Shown here piece by piece: positions 1 to 6,259 of a DNA stretch of 44,706 nucleotides; position 1 is the first letter of the stretch; every line of letters begins with the position of its first letter. The translations under genes and the position numbers were made by a program. The DNA lies in contig JBCCGR010000037.1 of the NCBI GenBank assembly GCA_039029195.1, positions 1 to 44,706 of the forward strand, read 5' to 3'. The notes below the pieces were generated by a model. The model ran no database searches and had not been told where the DNA came from. It saw only the letters and a list, made by a program, of their open reading frames with translations. This stretch comes from JBCCGR01 sp039029195 (GTDB taxonomy: Bacteria; Pseudomonadota; Alphaproteobacteria; Rhizobiales; Rhizobiaceae).

Positions 1-159
1 CTCCATGCACCGGATCAGCCCGCCTACATCAAATGTGTGATTGAACGGATCCTTGAACTCAATGTTCGCTGCACACAGCGCTTCCAGATCGGTCAGCGCT
101 GTCCAACTGATGCGCTCAAGGACCGCGCAATATTCATCGATGGTTGCTTGCGCGGTCAT
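1..159 (-). CDS. NTF2/SnoaL-like protein, 3' part outside the window
   Basis: Only the first 53 codons are present; the gene runs off the left edge. The N-terminus starts MTAQATIDEY and continues with a helix and then an IEFKDPFN segment, as in SnoaL-like/NTF2-fold proteins. Members of this fold form small cone-shaped domains that bind or isomerise hydrophobic molecules, and many have no known activity. The start ATG (157-159) shares one base with the TGA stop of the upstream SDR gene (TGATG), so translation is probably coupled. It is the fourth gene of the sigma factor/ChrR/SDR operon and is therefore likely part of the same stress response. The fold is inferred from a short stretch; the function is unknown. 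Confidence 0.6.
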   Translation of the reverse strand, partial: MTAQATIDEYCAVLERISWTALTDLEALCAANIEFKDPFNHTFDVGGLIRCME

Positions 160-923
160 CAGGACCTCCGTCTGCTCATTTGCGCCATAAGCCAAAAATA
201 GAGCGGATAGGGGAGCATCGCGACCAGCTTCATAAGAATTGCCATGCGGCGGGGAAATGTGATCTCGAAGCGGGAGGACTGAAGCCCCGACATGAGCCGG
301 TCCACAGCGTCATCCAGCTCCATCAAAAACGGCATGGGAAAGGAATTGCCTGCCGTGAGCGGGGTTTTCACAAAACCGGGATTGACAACCTGAAGTTTGA
401 CGCCGTGGCGTTGCAGCTCCGGTCTGTAGGTCTCGGCAAGCGTAATCAGCGCGGATTTTGTGGGGCCGTAGTAGGCAGACCCCGGCAGTCCACAATAGCC
501 GGCAACAGAGGAGACGATGGCGATCTGCCCTTCGCCGCGCGCTGCCATGTCCGCCATCACAGCTTCCAGACCCCAGGCAACGCCGAAATAGTTGATCTCC
601 ATTGAGCGCAGGAACGGCTCATGATCAAACTCGGTGCCGCGGGACCGGTGCCAGATGGCTGCATTGAAAATCGCACAATCAACGGGCCCGTTTGCACTCA
701 CCGCATCGCGGTAGGCGGCCTGCACCGAATTTCTGTCGGAAACATCGAGCGGCACCGGCACTATGTTTTGGTTCAGGGATGCAAGCTCGGCGAGCTTGTC
801 CTCAGACCTTGCACTGACTGTGACGCGCGATCCGTTGATGGCAAACCGGATGGCCAGCTCCCGGCCCATGCCGGTGCTGGCCCCGGTGATCCAGACATGG
901 CCGGGGGCAAAGGATGTTGTCAT
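159..923 (-). CDS. Short-chain dehydrogenase/reductase (SDR) in the sigma factor operon
   Basis: Classical SDR of 254 aa. The nucleotide-binding motif TGASTGMG is at residues 13-20 and an NAA variant of the NNAG motif is near 87-89. The catalytic set is Ser139, Tyr152 and Lys156 (YGPTK). It should carry out an NAD(P)-dependent oxidation or reduction; the substrate is not readable from sequence. The start lies 17 nt after the chrR stop with only a weak GAGAC ribosome site, and the stop overlaps the next gene by one base, so it is the third cistron of the rpoE operon. SDR genes occur in the RpoE/ChrR-controlled sets of Rhodobacter relatives, so a role in lipid or aldehyde clean-up under singlet-oxygen stress is a reasonable inference. 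Confidence 0.88.
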   Translation of the reverse strand: MTTSFAPGHVWITGASTGMGRELAIRFAINGSRVTVSARSEDKLAELASLNQNIVPVPLDVSDRNSVQAAYRDAVSANGPVDCAIFNAAIWHRSRGTEFDHEPFLRSMEINYFGVAWGLEAVMADMAARGEGQIAIVSSVAGYCGLPGSAYYGPTKSALITLAETYRPELQRHGVKLQVVNPGFVKTPLTAGNSFPMPFLMELDDAVDRLMSGLQSSRFEITFPRRMAILMKLVAMLPYPLYFWLMAQMSRRRS

Positions 924-940
924 TTGAGGGTCTCAGGCGA

Positions 941-1618
941 TCAAAGCCCGATATAGGGCTGCATCAGGCGTGGAATGATGCCCTTGAACCGGGTCGGTTC
1001 TTCAATTGCCACAAGGCAGATGCAGGACGCATCATCATGAACAACTGGCTGGTGCTCAGTCTCAGGGTCGAGGTCAGCCACGTCACCGCGCCGGAATGTG
1101 CCTACTTCATCGGAATAGGCACCCGACAGAACAAGTGTCAGTTCATTCGCACCATGGCCGTGCTCAGGCATCTTGCGTCCGGCCTCAATCTTCATGAGGA
1201 AAAGGCGGCCCTGCTCATCCGAATTCTTGTCGTCCAAAGAAATTCGATGAAGCGATACACCCGCGCCGACCTTCTTCCAGGCAACCTTTTCAGGATCATC
1301 ACCCACAAGACCGGCAACGCTTGACGGGAACAGGCCACCAGACTTCTTCGGGATCGAAATGGCTTTCGGCTTTTGAGCCTGCGGCGCACGCAGGGAGGCA
1401 TCCAGCATTTCCAGAAGATCGTTGACGGACCCCTGCGACAGGGCACTCGTTTCCACACTCTCAAGCATCGCACCGCCTGCGGCCTCAATTGTCTTGAGCC
1501 GCTCCCGGCACGTCGGACACATCTCGAGATGAGCACTCACAGCAACGGCAATCGCCGTATTGGCGGTGCCTGACGCGAAACTCATCAGCGTTGCATCATC
1601 AAGGTGATGTTTGACCAT
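941..1618 (-). CDS. chrR: ChrR-type zinc anti-sigma factor with cupin domain
   Basis: 225 aa. The N-terminal anti-sigma domain carries the zinc motif HxxxCxxC (His30, Cys34, Cys37) with additional His4/His5. The C-terminal half is a cupin with His153, His155, Glu159 and His189, followed by a Cys-x-Cys pair (Cys199, Cys201). These residues keep the spacing I recall for Rhodobacter sphaeroides ChrR (ligands near 141, 143, 147, 177 and cysteines 187/189), shifted by 12. In that family the N-domain sequesters the ECF sigma factor RpoE and the cupin domain is needed to release it in response to singlet oxygen or organic peroxide. It starts one base after the sigma factor stop, the usual partner order. 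The cytoplasmic location fits the lack of any membrane segment. Confidence 0.93.
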   Translation of the reverse strand: MVKHHLDDATLMSFASGTANTAIAVAVSAHLEMCPTCRERLKTIEAAGGAMLESVETSALSQGSVNDLLEMLDASLRAPQAQKPKAISIPKKSGGLFPSSVAGLVGDDPEKVAWKKVGAGVSLHRISLDDKNSDEQGRLFLMKIEAGRKMPEHGHGANELTLVLSGAYSDEVGTFRRGDVADLDPETEHQPVVHDDASCICLVAIEEPTRFKGIIPRLMQPYIGL

Positions 1619-1619
1619 T

Positions 1620-2219
1620 TCACAAATCCTCCAAAGACTTGCTTAACTTCTGATAGGCGAGCCTCATGCGAGATTTGACCGTACCGAGTGGAACACCAAG
1701 CCGTTCGGAAATTTCGGTCTGGGAGAGATCGCGCATGAACGCCAATTCTATGATTTCTTTCTGTTCTGCGGGAAGCTTGGCGACCGCTTCCGCGACCAGA
1801 CCAGCCTCCTCGCGTTGAATGACCTGTTCGTCGCTGACGGGGTCTTCACACTCCTCGTCAAAATCTGCCAGGTCAGTGAACTTCACGATGCTTTGCCGAC
1901 GCATTGCATCCACGTGAAGGTTTCTGGCAATCGTAAAAACCCAGGTTGAGACCGAGCCGCGTTCGGCATTGAACAGGCGTGCCTTGTGCCACACCTTGAT
2001 CATGGTCTCCTGCGCCATGTCTTCTGCCTGCTCGGATTCCAGCCCACGCTTCATCATGAAGCCTTTCAGCCTAGGTCCGAAATGTTCGAACAGTTGCGTA
2101 AAGGCGCTTCTGTCCTGATGTTCGGCCACCCGCGTGAGCAGGTCGCACATGACCTCTCCGACATCGGCCTGGCGGGAGGTTGTCGATCCCGCCTTCATCG
2201 CAAGCACAGCCTCAAACAT
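1620..2219 (-). CDS. rpoE: ECF RNA polymerase sigma factor, RpoE/ChrR group
   Basis: 199 aa. Region 2 is visible (EDMAQETMIKVWHKA, then TWVFTIARNLHVDAMRR), followed by an acidic linker and region 4 with a helix-turn-helix (LSQTEISERLGVPLGTVKSR). It directs RNA polymerase to stress promoters and is presumably held inactive by the ChrR protein encoded next to it. The chosen ATG has a GGGAA ribosome site about 7 nt upstream; a second in-frame ATG at residue 8 is possible. An autoregulatory promoter (TGATCC-N18-TAACC) lies 33-61 nt upstream of the start. Neighbours are chrR, an SDR and an NTF2-like gene in the same operon, and a divergent fasciclin gene. Confidence 0.95.
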   Translation of the reverse strand: MFEAVLAMKAGSTTSRQADVGEVMCDLLTRVAEHQDRSAFTQLFEHFGPRLKGFMMKRGLESEQAEDMAQETMIKVWHKARLFNAERGSVSTWVFTIARNLHVDAMRRQSIVKFTDLADFDEECEDPVSDEQVIQREEAGLVAEAVAKLPAEQKEIIELAFMRDLSQTEISERLGVPLGTVKSRMRLAYQKLSKSLEDL

Positions 2220-2251
2220 GGCGTTCCCACAGTGTTTTCGATTGTTGGGAA

Positions 2252-2280
2252 GGTTACGCCATCCAGGGACGTTTGGATCA
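2252..2280 (-). promoter_or_regulatory. Putative RpoE-dependent promoter of the rpoE-chrR operon
   Basis: Read on the minus strand, TGATCC (2280-2275) is followed by exactly 18 nt and then TAACC (2256-2252). TGATCC with a TAA-type -10 is the known shape of RpoE promoters in the ChrR system of Rhodobacter. Position, 33-61 nt before the sigma factor start, fits autoregulation. The same TGATCC-N18-TAA layout recurs before the lipid operon at 27400-27428. Confidence 0.7.
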
Positions 2281-2424
2281 CTGTTGACCCTTTATCGGCA
2301 AATATTTCAGGCCTGCTGATGCACACGCGCTTTTCCGGCATCGCATTTCGCTGACTGAAAGGAAGAATCGCGCGCGCATTACGTGAGGGAATATTGATCA
2401 GATCACCTGTCTAGTAATTGATTT

Positions 2425-2448
2425 TATTCACTTTTCTTTGAGTGAATA
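2425..2448. repeat. 8-bp inverted repeat in the rpoE/fasciclin intergenic region
   Basis: TATTCACT at 2425-2432 and AGTGAATA at 2441-2448 form a perfect 8-bp dyad around an 8-nt spacer. It lies within the 335-nt gap between the sigma factor and the fasciclin gene, just upstream of a TGATCC hexamer at 2462-2467. A binding site for an unidentified dimeric regulator is possible. Apart from this and the two promoter-like elements I see no gene in the gap. Confidence 0.4.
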
Positions 2449-2461
2449 TTTTCATCGTGAT

Positions 2462-2490
2462 TGATCCATCTCACCACTTCCATCGTTATT
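2462..2490 (+). promoter_or_regulatory. TGATCC element upstream of the fasciclin gene (weak RpoE promoter candidate)
   Basis: TGATCC at 2462-2467 is followed after 18 nt by TTATT (2486-2490), or after 19 nt by TATTT. The -35 hexamer matches the other two RpoE-type sites in this window, but the -10 does not start with TAA. It sits 65-93 nt before the fasciclin start. Confidence 0.35.
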
Positions 2491-2554
2491 TGGCCAGACC
2501 GTTGCACAATTTGCCGCGGCGAAATTAACGATCAATTCGATTTGGGAGACAACC

Positions 2555-3046
2555 ATGTCCATCCGTAAACTTGCATTCGCCATCTCCGCTGCCGCTCTCA
2601 TGGGCACTTCAGCGATCGCTGCCAATATTGTTGAAACTGCCGATCAGGCAGGCACATTCAAGACTTTGCTTGCCGCTGCTAAAGCTGCTGGACTGGCAGA
2701 CACGTTGGCGACCGCTGGCCCAATCACCGTCTTCGCTCCCTCCGATGAAGCATTCGCCAAGCTTCCAAAGGGTACCGTCGAAACCCTCCTGAAGCCCGAA
2801 AACAAGGATCAGCTCGTTGCGATCCTGACCCTGCATGTGGTTGGCCGCAACCTGACTTCAGACATGCTTCCGGGTCGCGCCATTCACGTGAAAACGTTGA
2901 ACACCGGTGCAAAAATGCTGACCGTCACCAAATCAGGTGGTGGTGTGAGCATTGATAATGCAACCGTCGTTGCAGCAGACATCAAAGCCGACAATGGCGT
3001 GATCCATGTGATCGACGAAGTGCTGCTTCCAAAGCCAAAGTCCTGA
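2555..3046 (+). CDS. Secreted fasciclin (FAS1) domain protein
   Basis: 163 aa with a clear signal peptide (Arg4-Lys5, a hydrophobic stretch to about residue 22, predicted cleavage after SAIA), then a single FAS1 domain. Typical FAS1 features are the ITVFAPSDEAFAKLP segment, the LTLHVV segment and the closing NGVIHVIDEVLLP motif. FAS1 domains mediate adhesion or occur in bacterial stress and envelope contexts; the precise role here is unknown. A GGGAG ribosome site lies 7 nt before the ATG. It is divergent from rpoE with a TGATCC element in between, so co-regulation with the singlet-oxygen operon is possible. Length is normal for single-domain bacterial members. Confidence 0.93.
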   Translation: MSIRKLAFAISAAALMGTSAIAANIVETADQAGTFKTLLAAAKAAGLADTLATAGPITVFAPSDEAFAKLPKGTVETLLKPENKDQLVAILTLHVVGRNLTSDMLPGRAIHVKTLNTGAKMLTVTKSGGGVSIDNATVVAADIKADNGVIHVIDEVLLPKPKS

Positions 3047-3071
3047 TCGGTCACATAAAACAACAGTAAGT

Positions 3072-3096
3072 GGCGGCAGAATCACCTTCTGCCGCC
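3072..3096 (+). terminator. Hairpin after the fasciclin gene
   Basis: GGCGGCAGAA (3072-3081) pairs perfectly with TTCTGCCGCC (3087-3096) around a 5-nt loop, 26 nt after the stop codon. There is no T-run directly after it, so it may be a terminator of weak intrinsic type or an mRNA-stabilising hairpin. Confidence 0.55.
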
Positions 3097-3300
3097 CGCC
3101 TGGAATCATATTTTAGTTGTTATTGAGCATCGCTGATCAGACGCTTTTCGATCACTTTTCCTGCCTTATCACGTCAATCTGTTCGTTTCTGCACTGGACT
3201 TCCGCCGATTCTGTGTTTCACTATTCCCATTCCGGGCGCCCCACTTGCCGCCTGGTTGCGGTTTGGTTGATGCAGCAGAAACAGCCCGTGAAATCGTCGT

Positions 3301-3314
3301 GTAACAATTGTTAC
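3301..3314. promoter_or_regulatory. Perfect 14-bp palindrome GTAACAATTGTTAC
   Basis: A perfect dyad in the 388-nt gap (3047-3434) between the fasciclin gene and the exported protein, about 120 nt upstream of the latter's start. It is a candidate operator for an unidentified regulator. Otherwise the gap holds the hairpin at 3072-3096 and nothing I can call a gene. Confidence 0.4.
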
Positions 3315-3434
3315 TGAGAATACCGGAGGAAGAGGGCAGATTTCTGGAAACCGCAGGGTGCAGCCTCAAAATGGTGTCGGGGGATCGGCGCAGGAGGCAG
3401 GAGCCGGAGCGGCAACAGGAGAAGGAGAAAAACG

Positions 3435-4691
3435 ATGAGCATACAAACTGGAAACCCATCCATTAAGACTGTGATCAAACGGGGTGTGGTCTCCGTTGGT
3501 GCCGCTGTCGCAGTCCTCGCCATTTCCACCATCATGGGCCACGAGGCCCACGCTGCCCAACATCAGAAGTTTCAGATCGGCAACTGGAAGGCCGGTGTCT
3601 ATATATCTGACAAGGATGGCCGCTTCACCCATTGCGCCGCCAGCGCAAACTACAAGAGCGGTATCGAACTGCTGTTTTCGATCAACTATCGCCGCCACTG
3701 GAGCGTTGGTTTTTCCAAGAAAACCTGGAACCTGACCGTCGGCAACAAATATGATGTTCGCTATCAGGTTGACCGTGGCCGGATTTACGACGGCACAGCA
3801 ACCGCTATCGGCAAGGATCTTGTGAAGTTGAACCTTCCGGCAAGATCAAGCATCTTCAACGCCATGCGTCGTGGCCGGATGCTGAAAGTGGCTGCGGGCA
3901 ACGAAGTCATGAAATTCAGCCTTACATCTACAAGCAGAATGTTGAAAAGCCTGCTGAATTGCGCAACCCGCAATGAAAACCTCGTGGTGCGCAAGAACAA
4001 CGGCGATCCGTTCTCCGACAACAACGCCAGCAACGATACGGGTGGCGATCCGTTCGGTTCCAAGCCGCAGAATGGCGACCCGTTTTCAAACAACAACGCC
4101 AGCAATCAGCCCAACAACAACATCAACACTGCGAACACCAACACGCGCAACGATGCAGACAGGGAAGCCCGTCTCGCAAAGCGTCGCGCCAAGTGGCAGG
4201 GTGAGACCCGCGTTCGCGCCGAAACGTTGATGAAAAAGGTTGGCGTGAACATCGATTTTGTCGACCCAAGCGAAAAGCCAGGTCTTTACCGCACCCACGA
4301 CAGTGTCTGGTTCATGGGCCGTTACATGGGCACAATGCGTGTGATGCCGTCACCTGATATGAAGCGGGTCGACTCTGCCCTGCGCAACAGCGCTGAGAAG
4401 AACTGCGGCACAGGACGCTTCAACTCCGGCTCCAAGGTCGAATATATGGCTGGAACCGATGTTGGTCTGCGCACTGCAACCTGTGTCAAAAACGATGGCA
4501 AGAAGTGGACAACGCTCTACGCAATCTACCCGCGCGACAATAAAAGCCACTATGTGCTGACTGTGTTCACCACCAAGGAAGGTCTTGAAAAAGTACTTAA
4601 GGTTGGTGAGCGCCTTGCACAGGTTGCGGTATCTCAGGTCACCGGCAACCCGATTGAAAAGCGCAACTCATCCAACGCCGTGAACTTCTGA
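3435..4691 (+). CDS. Exported protein of unknown function with Asn/GDPF-rich linker
   Basis: 418 aa. A signal sequence covers about residues 14-40 (hydrophobic VSVGAAVAVLAISTIM, probable cleavage after AHA). An N-terminal domain (about 41-185) has paired Cys residues. A low-complexity linker (about 188-235) has three GDPF units, two of them followed by DNNASN/NNNASN. A charged segment (DREARLAKRRAKWQ) precedes a C-terminal domain (about 255-405) with Cys residues in NCGTG and TCVKN. I do not recognise the family. The architecture, two Cys-containing globular domains joined by a flexible linker, suggests a periplasmic protein. A strong GGAGAAGGAG ribosome site precedes the ATG and a clear terminator follows, so it is probably monocistronic. 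Confidence 0.85.
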   Translation: MSIQTGNPSIKTVIKRGVVSVGAAVAVLAISTIMGHEAHAAQHQKFQIGNWKAGVYISDKDGRFTHCAASANYKSGIELLFSINYRRHWSVGFSKKTWNLTVGNKYDVRYQVDRGRIYDGTATAIGKDLVKLNLPARSSIFNAMRRGRMLKVAAGNEVMKFSLTSTSRMLKSLLNCATRNENLVVRKNNGDPFSDNNASNDTGGDPFGSKPQNGDPFSNNNASNQPNNNINTANTNTRNDADREARLAKRRAKWQGETRVRAETLMKKVGVNIDFVDPSEKPGLYRTHDSVWFMGRYMGTMRVMPSPDMKRVDSALRNSAEKNCGTGRFNSGSKVEYMAGTDVGLRTATCVKNDGKKWTTLYAIYPRDNKSHYVLTVFTTKEGLEKVLKVGERLAQVAVSQVTGNPIEKRNSSNAVNF

Positions 4692-4714
4692 TCTCCAAAC
4701 CTCAGAACGTCACC

Positions 4715-4751
4715 ACGCCCTTCGCGAACATCGCGGAGGGCGTTTTCTTTT
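4715..4751 (+). terminator. Rho-independent terminator after the exported protein gene
   Basis: ACGCCCTTCGCG (4715-4726) pairs with CGCGGAGGGCGT (4732-4743) with one G-U pair and a 5-nt loop, followed by TTTCTTTT. It lies 23 nt after the stop codon of the upstream gene and just before the 3' end of the convergent small gene. Confidence 0.88.
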
Positions 4752-4761
4752 GCTCAGAAGT

Positions 4762-4899
4762 TCAAATCGTGAAGCGATTGTAGTCGAGGCCGAGGGTTTC
4801 CACATCGCTTTTTGCAGGACGACGACCGGATTCAATGCGCGCGGCAGTCCGCTGCGCAGCGAACAGAGTTTTGATGGATTTTGCGAATGGCAAAGTCAT
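4762..4899 (-). CDS. Small conserved-looking protein of 45 aa, unknown function
   Basis: A 45-codon frame on the minus strand starts at ATG 4899-4897 with a good ribosome site (AAGGAG, 7 nt spacer) and ends in TGA at 4764-4762. The product begins MTLPFAKSIK and ends GLDYNRFTI. It has an amphipathic basic N-terminal helix (FAAQRTAARIESGRRP) and an acidic-to-hydrophobic C-terminus. I have a general impression of similar short alphaproteobacterial proteins with a GRRP...LG motif but cannot name a family. It lies in an otherwise empty 360-nt gap and is convergent with the preceding gene, whose terminator abuts it. The gene call rests on start, ribosome site and composition. Confidence 0.6.
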   Translation of the reverse strand: MTLPFAKSIKTLFAAQRTAARIESGRRPAKSDVETLGLDYNRFTI

Positions 4900-5051
4900 G
4901 GCGTTACTCCTTGTTTCAAAAACAACTTAAGCCAGAAGATGGATTTGAGGAGGCCCGCAGACGCACCTCGCCCATGCGCGTCCTGCATGGCTAAATTTCG
5001 CCTCGAACCTGATGTAAGCATCTGTCTCCACAACCAGTTCAGGAAATCATC

Positions 5052-5672
5052 ATGTGGCTTCTGCGACTTGTTAGAAGAACCGGATTTTTGATCGCGGTGT
5101 GCGCAAGCCTCCTCGTTTCGACCGTGTCGCTCGGACTGTGGGCGGCATTGCTCACCACTCAAGTGGCAACGCTGACGGCAGGAGCCGCTGCAACTGCCAT
5201 CGCCAACCGCAAGGCGCTCACCACGGCAGCAGCGACAGCCAAGCGTAAAAGTGCGGCTCTTGTTGCTCGGCACAAGCGGACCATGAGAACGGTGGCAAAA
5301 CGCAATCGCAAACGCCTGGCGACCGCCATTGCGCGGACGAGGGCCAAGATGGCTGTGGAACGAAAGAAGGCCGTTGCAAAGGCGGTGGTTCGCACGAAGG
5401 CCAAAGGACGGCTAAGGCGGGCCGTTGTTGCGGTGCCTTTGTTGGGGCTGGCTGCCGCTGCCGCATTTGAGCACAGCGACTTCAAGGTCTGGCAAGCTGA
5501 CAATCCCGAGGGTGATCTCGCCGCCTATGGATGCGATGTGGCAACCAACTCGGCGATTGTCATTGATGATGTCTTGCAGGAGTTGCCTGAAAGCGTTCGG
5601 CCATCACGCAACCTGGTGCTGGCGCAACTGCCGACCTGCGAAAAACCGCAGGCCGTGGCGCTGAGCGAGTGA
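5052..5672 (+). CDS. Two-helix membrane protein with a highly basic central segment, unknown function
   Basis: 206 aa. A first transmembrane segment spans about residues 10-45. Residues about 50-123 are almost free of acidic residues and rich in Ala, Lys and Arg (for example KRNRKRLATAIARTRAKM), resembling histone-like or ribosome-binding helices. A second hydrophobic segment (about 124-140, VVAVPLLGLAAAAAF) is followed by a roughly 65-aa acidic-to-neutral tail with two Cys residues (YGCDV and PTCEK). If both helices span the membrane, the basic helix could sit on the cytoplasmic face near lipid head groups or nucleic acid; this is inference. An AGGAAA ribosome site precedes the ATG. I do not recognise a named family. 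Confidence 0.75.
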   Translation: MWLLRLVRRTGFLIAVCASLLVSTVSLGLWAALLTTQVATLTAGAAATAIANRKALTTAAATAKRKSAALVARHKRTMRTVAKRNRKRLATAIARTRAKMAVERKKAVAKAVVRTKAKGRLRRAVVAVPLLGLAAAAAFEHSDFKVWQADNPEGDLAAYGCDVATNSAIVIDDVLQELPESVRPSRNLVLAQLPTCEKPQAVALSE

Positions 5673-5695
5673 TGTCAGAGCAAATGCACTGATGA

Positions 5696-5953
5696 TCAAG
5701 CAGACAGGCGAACCTGTGCGTTGGCACCCATATCGGCACCCTTTTCCGTCAGCAACTGGCGCATATCGGCCAGTTTGCGCATGCCAACCATTTCCGGCAT
5801 GGAAAAGCTCACATGATAGGCACTCTCCACAGCGAGCATCAGCTCGATGTGGCGAATGGAGTCCCAGTTTGGTGTGTTTTGAGCGTTTGATTCTTCATTC
5901 AAAACGGAAGGTTCGACACGCAGCACGCTGGCTACAACTTCATAAAGGTCCAT
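5696..5953 (-). CDS. Acyl/peptidyl carrier protein
   Basis: 85 aa, the normal size of a free-standing carrier protein. The 4'-phosphopantetheine site is the motif DSIRHIE with Ser32, set in WDSIRHIELMLAVESAY, and the following helix has the usual acidic and hydrophobic pattern (MPEMVGMRKLADM). It would carry an activated acyl group as a thioester in the cytoplasm. It lies downstream of the MBOAT gene on the same strand after a 306-nt gap, with its own GGGAG ribosome site. By analogy with DltC, which feeds the MBOAT protein DltB, it probably supplies the acyl donor for the neighbouring MBOAT enzyme. It is unlikely to be the housekeeping AcpP, because the motif is not the DSLDTVEL type and no fatty acid synthesis gene is nearby. 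Confidence 0.85.
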   Translation of the reverse strand: MDLYEVVASVLRVEPSVLNEESNAQNTPNWDSIRHIELMLAVESAYHVSFSMPEMVGMRKLADMRQLLTEKGADMGANAQVRLSA

Positions 5954-6259
5954 CTCTGTCTCCCTGTATGTCCCTATTGCCGACGCGAATGGACAGAACA
6001 GGCCTTCCCCAGCCTAAATTTCTCATCCGCCCCAGTGTCCCGCACTTCTCCAAATCTGGCGAAGCGCCTCATGCAGCAAAGCCTAATTCCATCAGGCAAA
6101 TATTTCGTTACGAAGCGAAAAAGTTCTCTTCATTCCCGCTCTCAGGTGCCAGGACCGGTTCACAAACCGGGCCCTGAGTGACCACCTGCCTCTTTGGCCG
6201 TCGGCAGGCTTTCCCCGCTTCCTCTGTGTCGCCAGATCGGCGAAACGAAACTGAACCAA
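5954..6259. other. 306-nt gap between MBOAT and carrier protein genes
   Basis: No convincing gene is seen. CCGGTT and AACCGG (about 6156-6171) form a small hairpin with a CACA loop, but no T-run follows on the minus strand. The gap may hold a processing site or a separate promoter for the carrier protein gene. Confidence 0.4.

Noticed and set aside
3117..3317. 66-codon frame between the fasciclin and exported protein genes
   Set aside because: No ribosome site, unusual composition and overlap with the palindrome; not a convincing gene.
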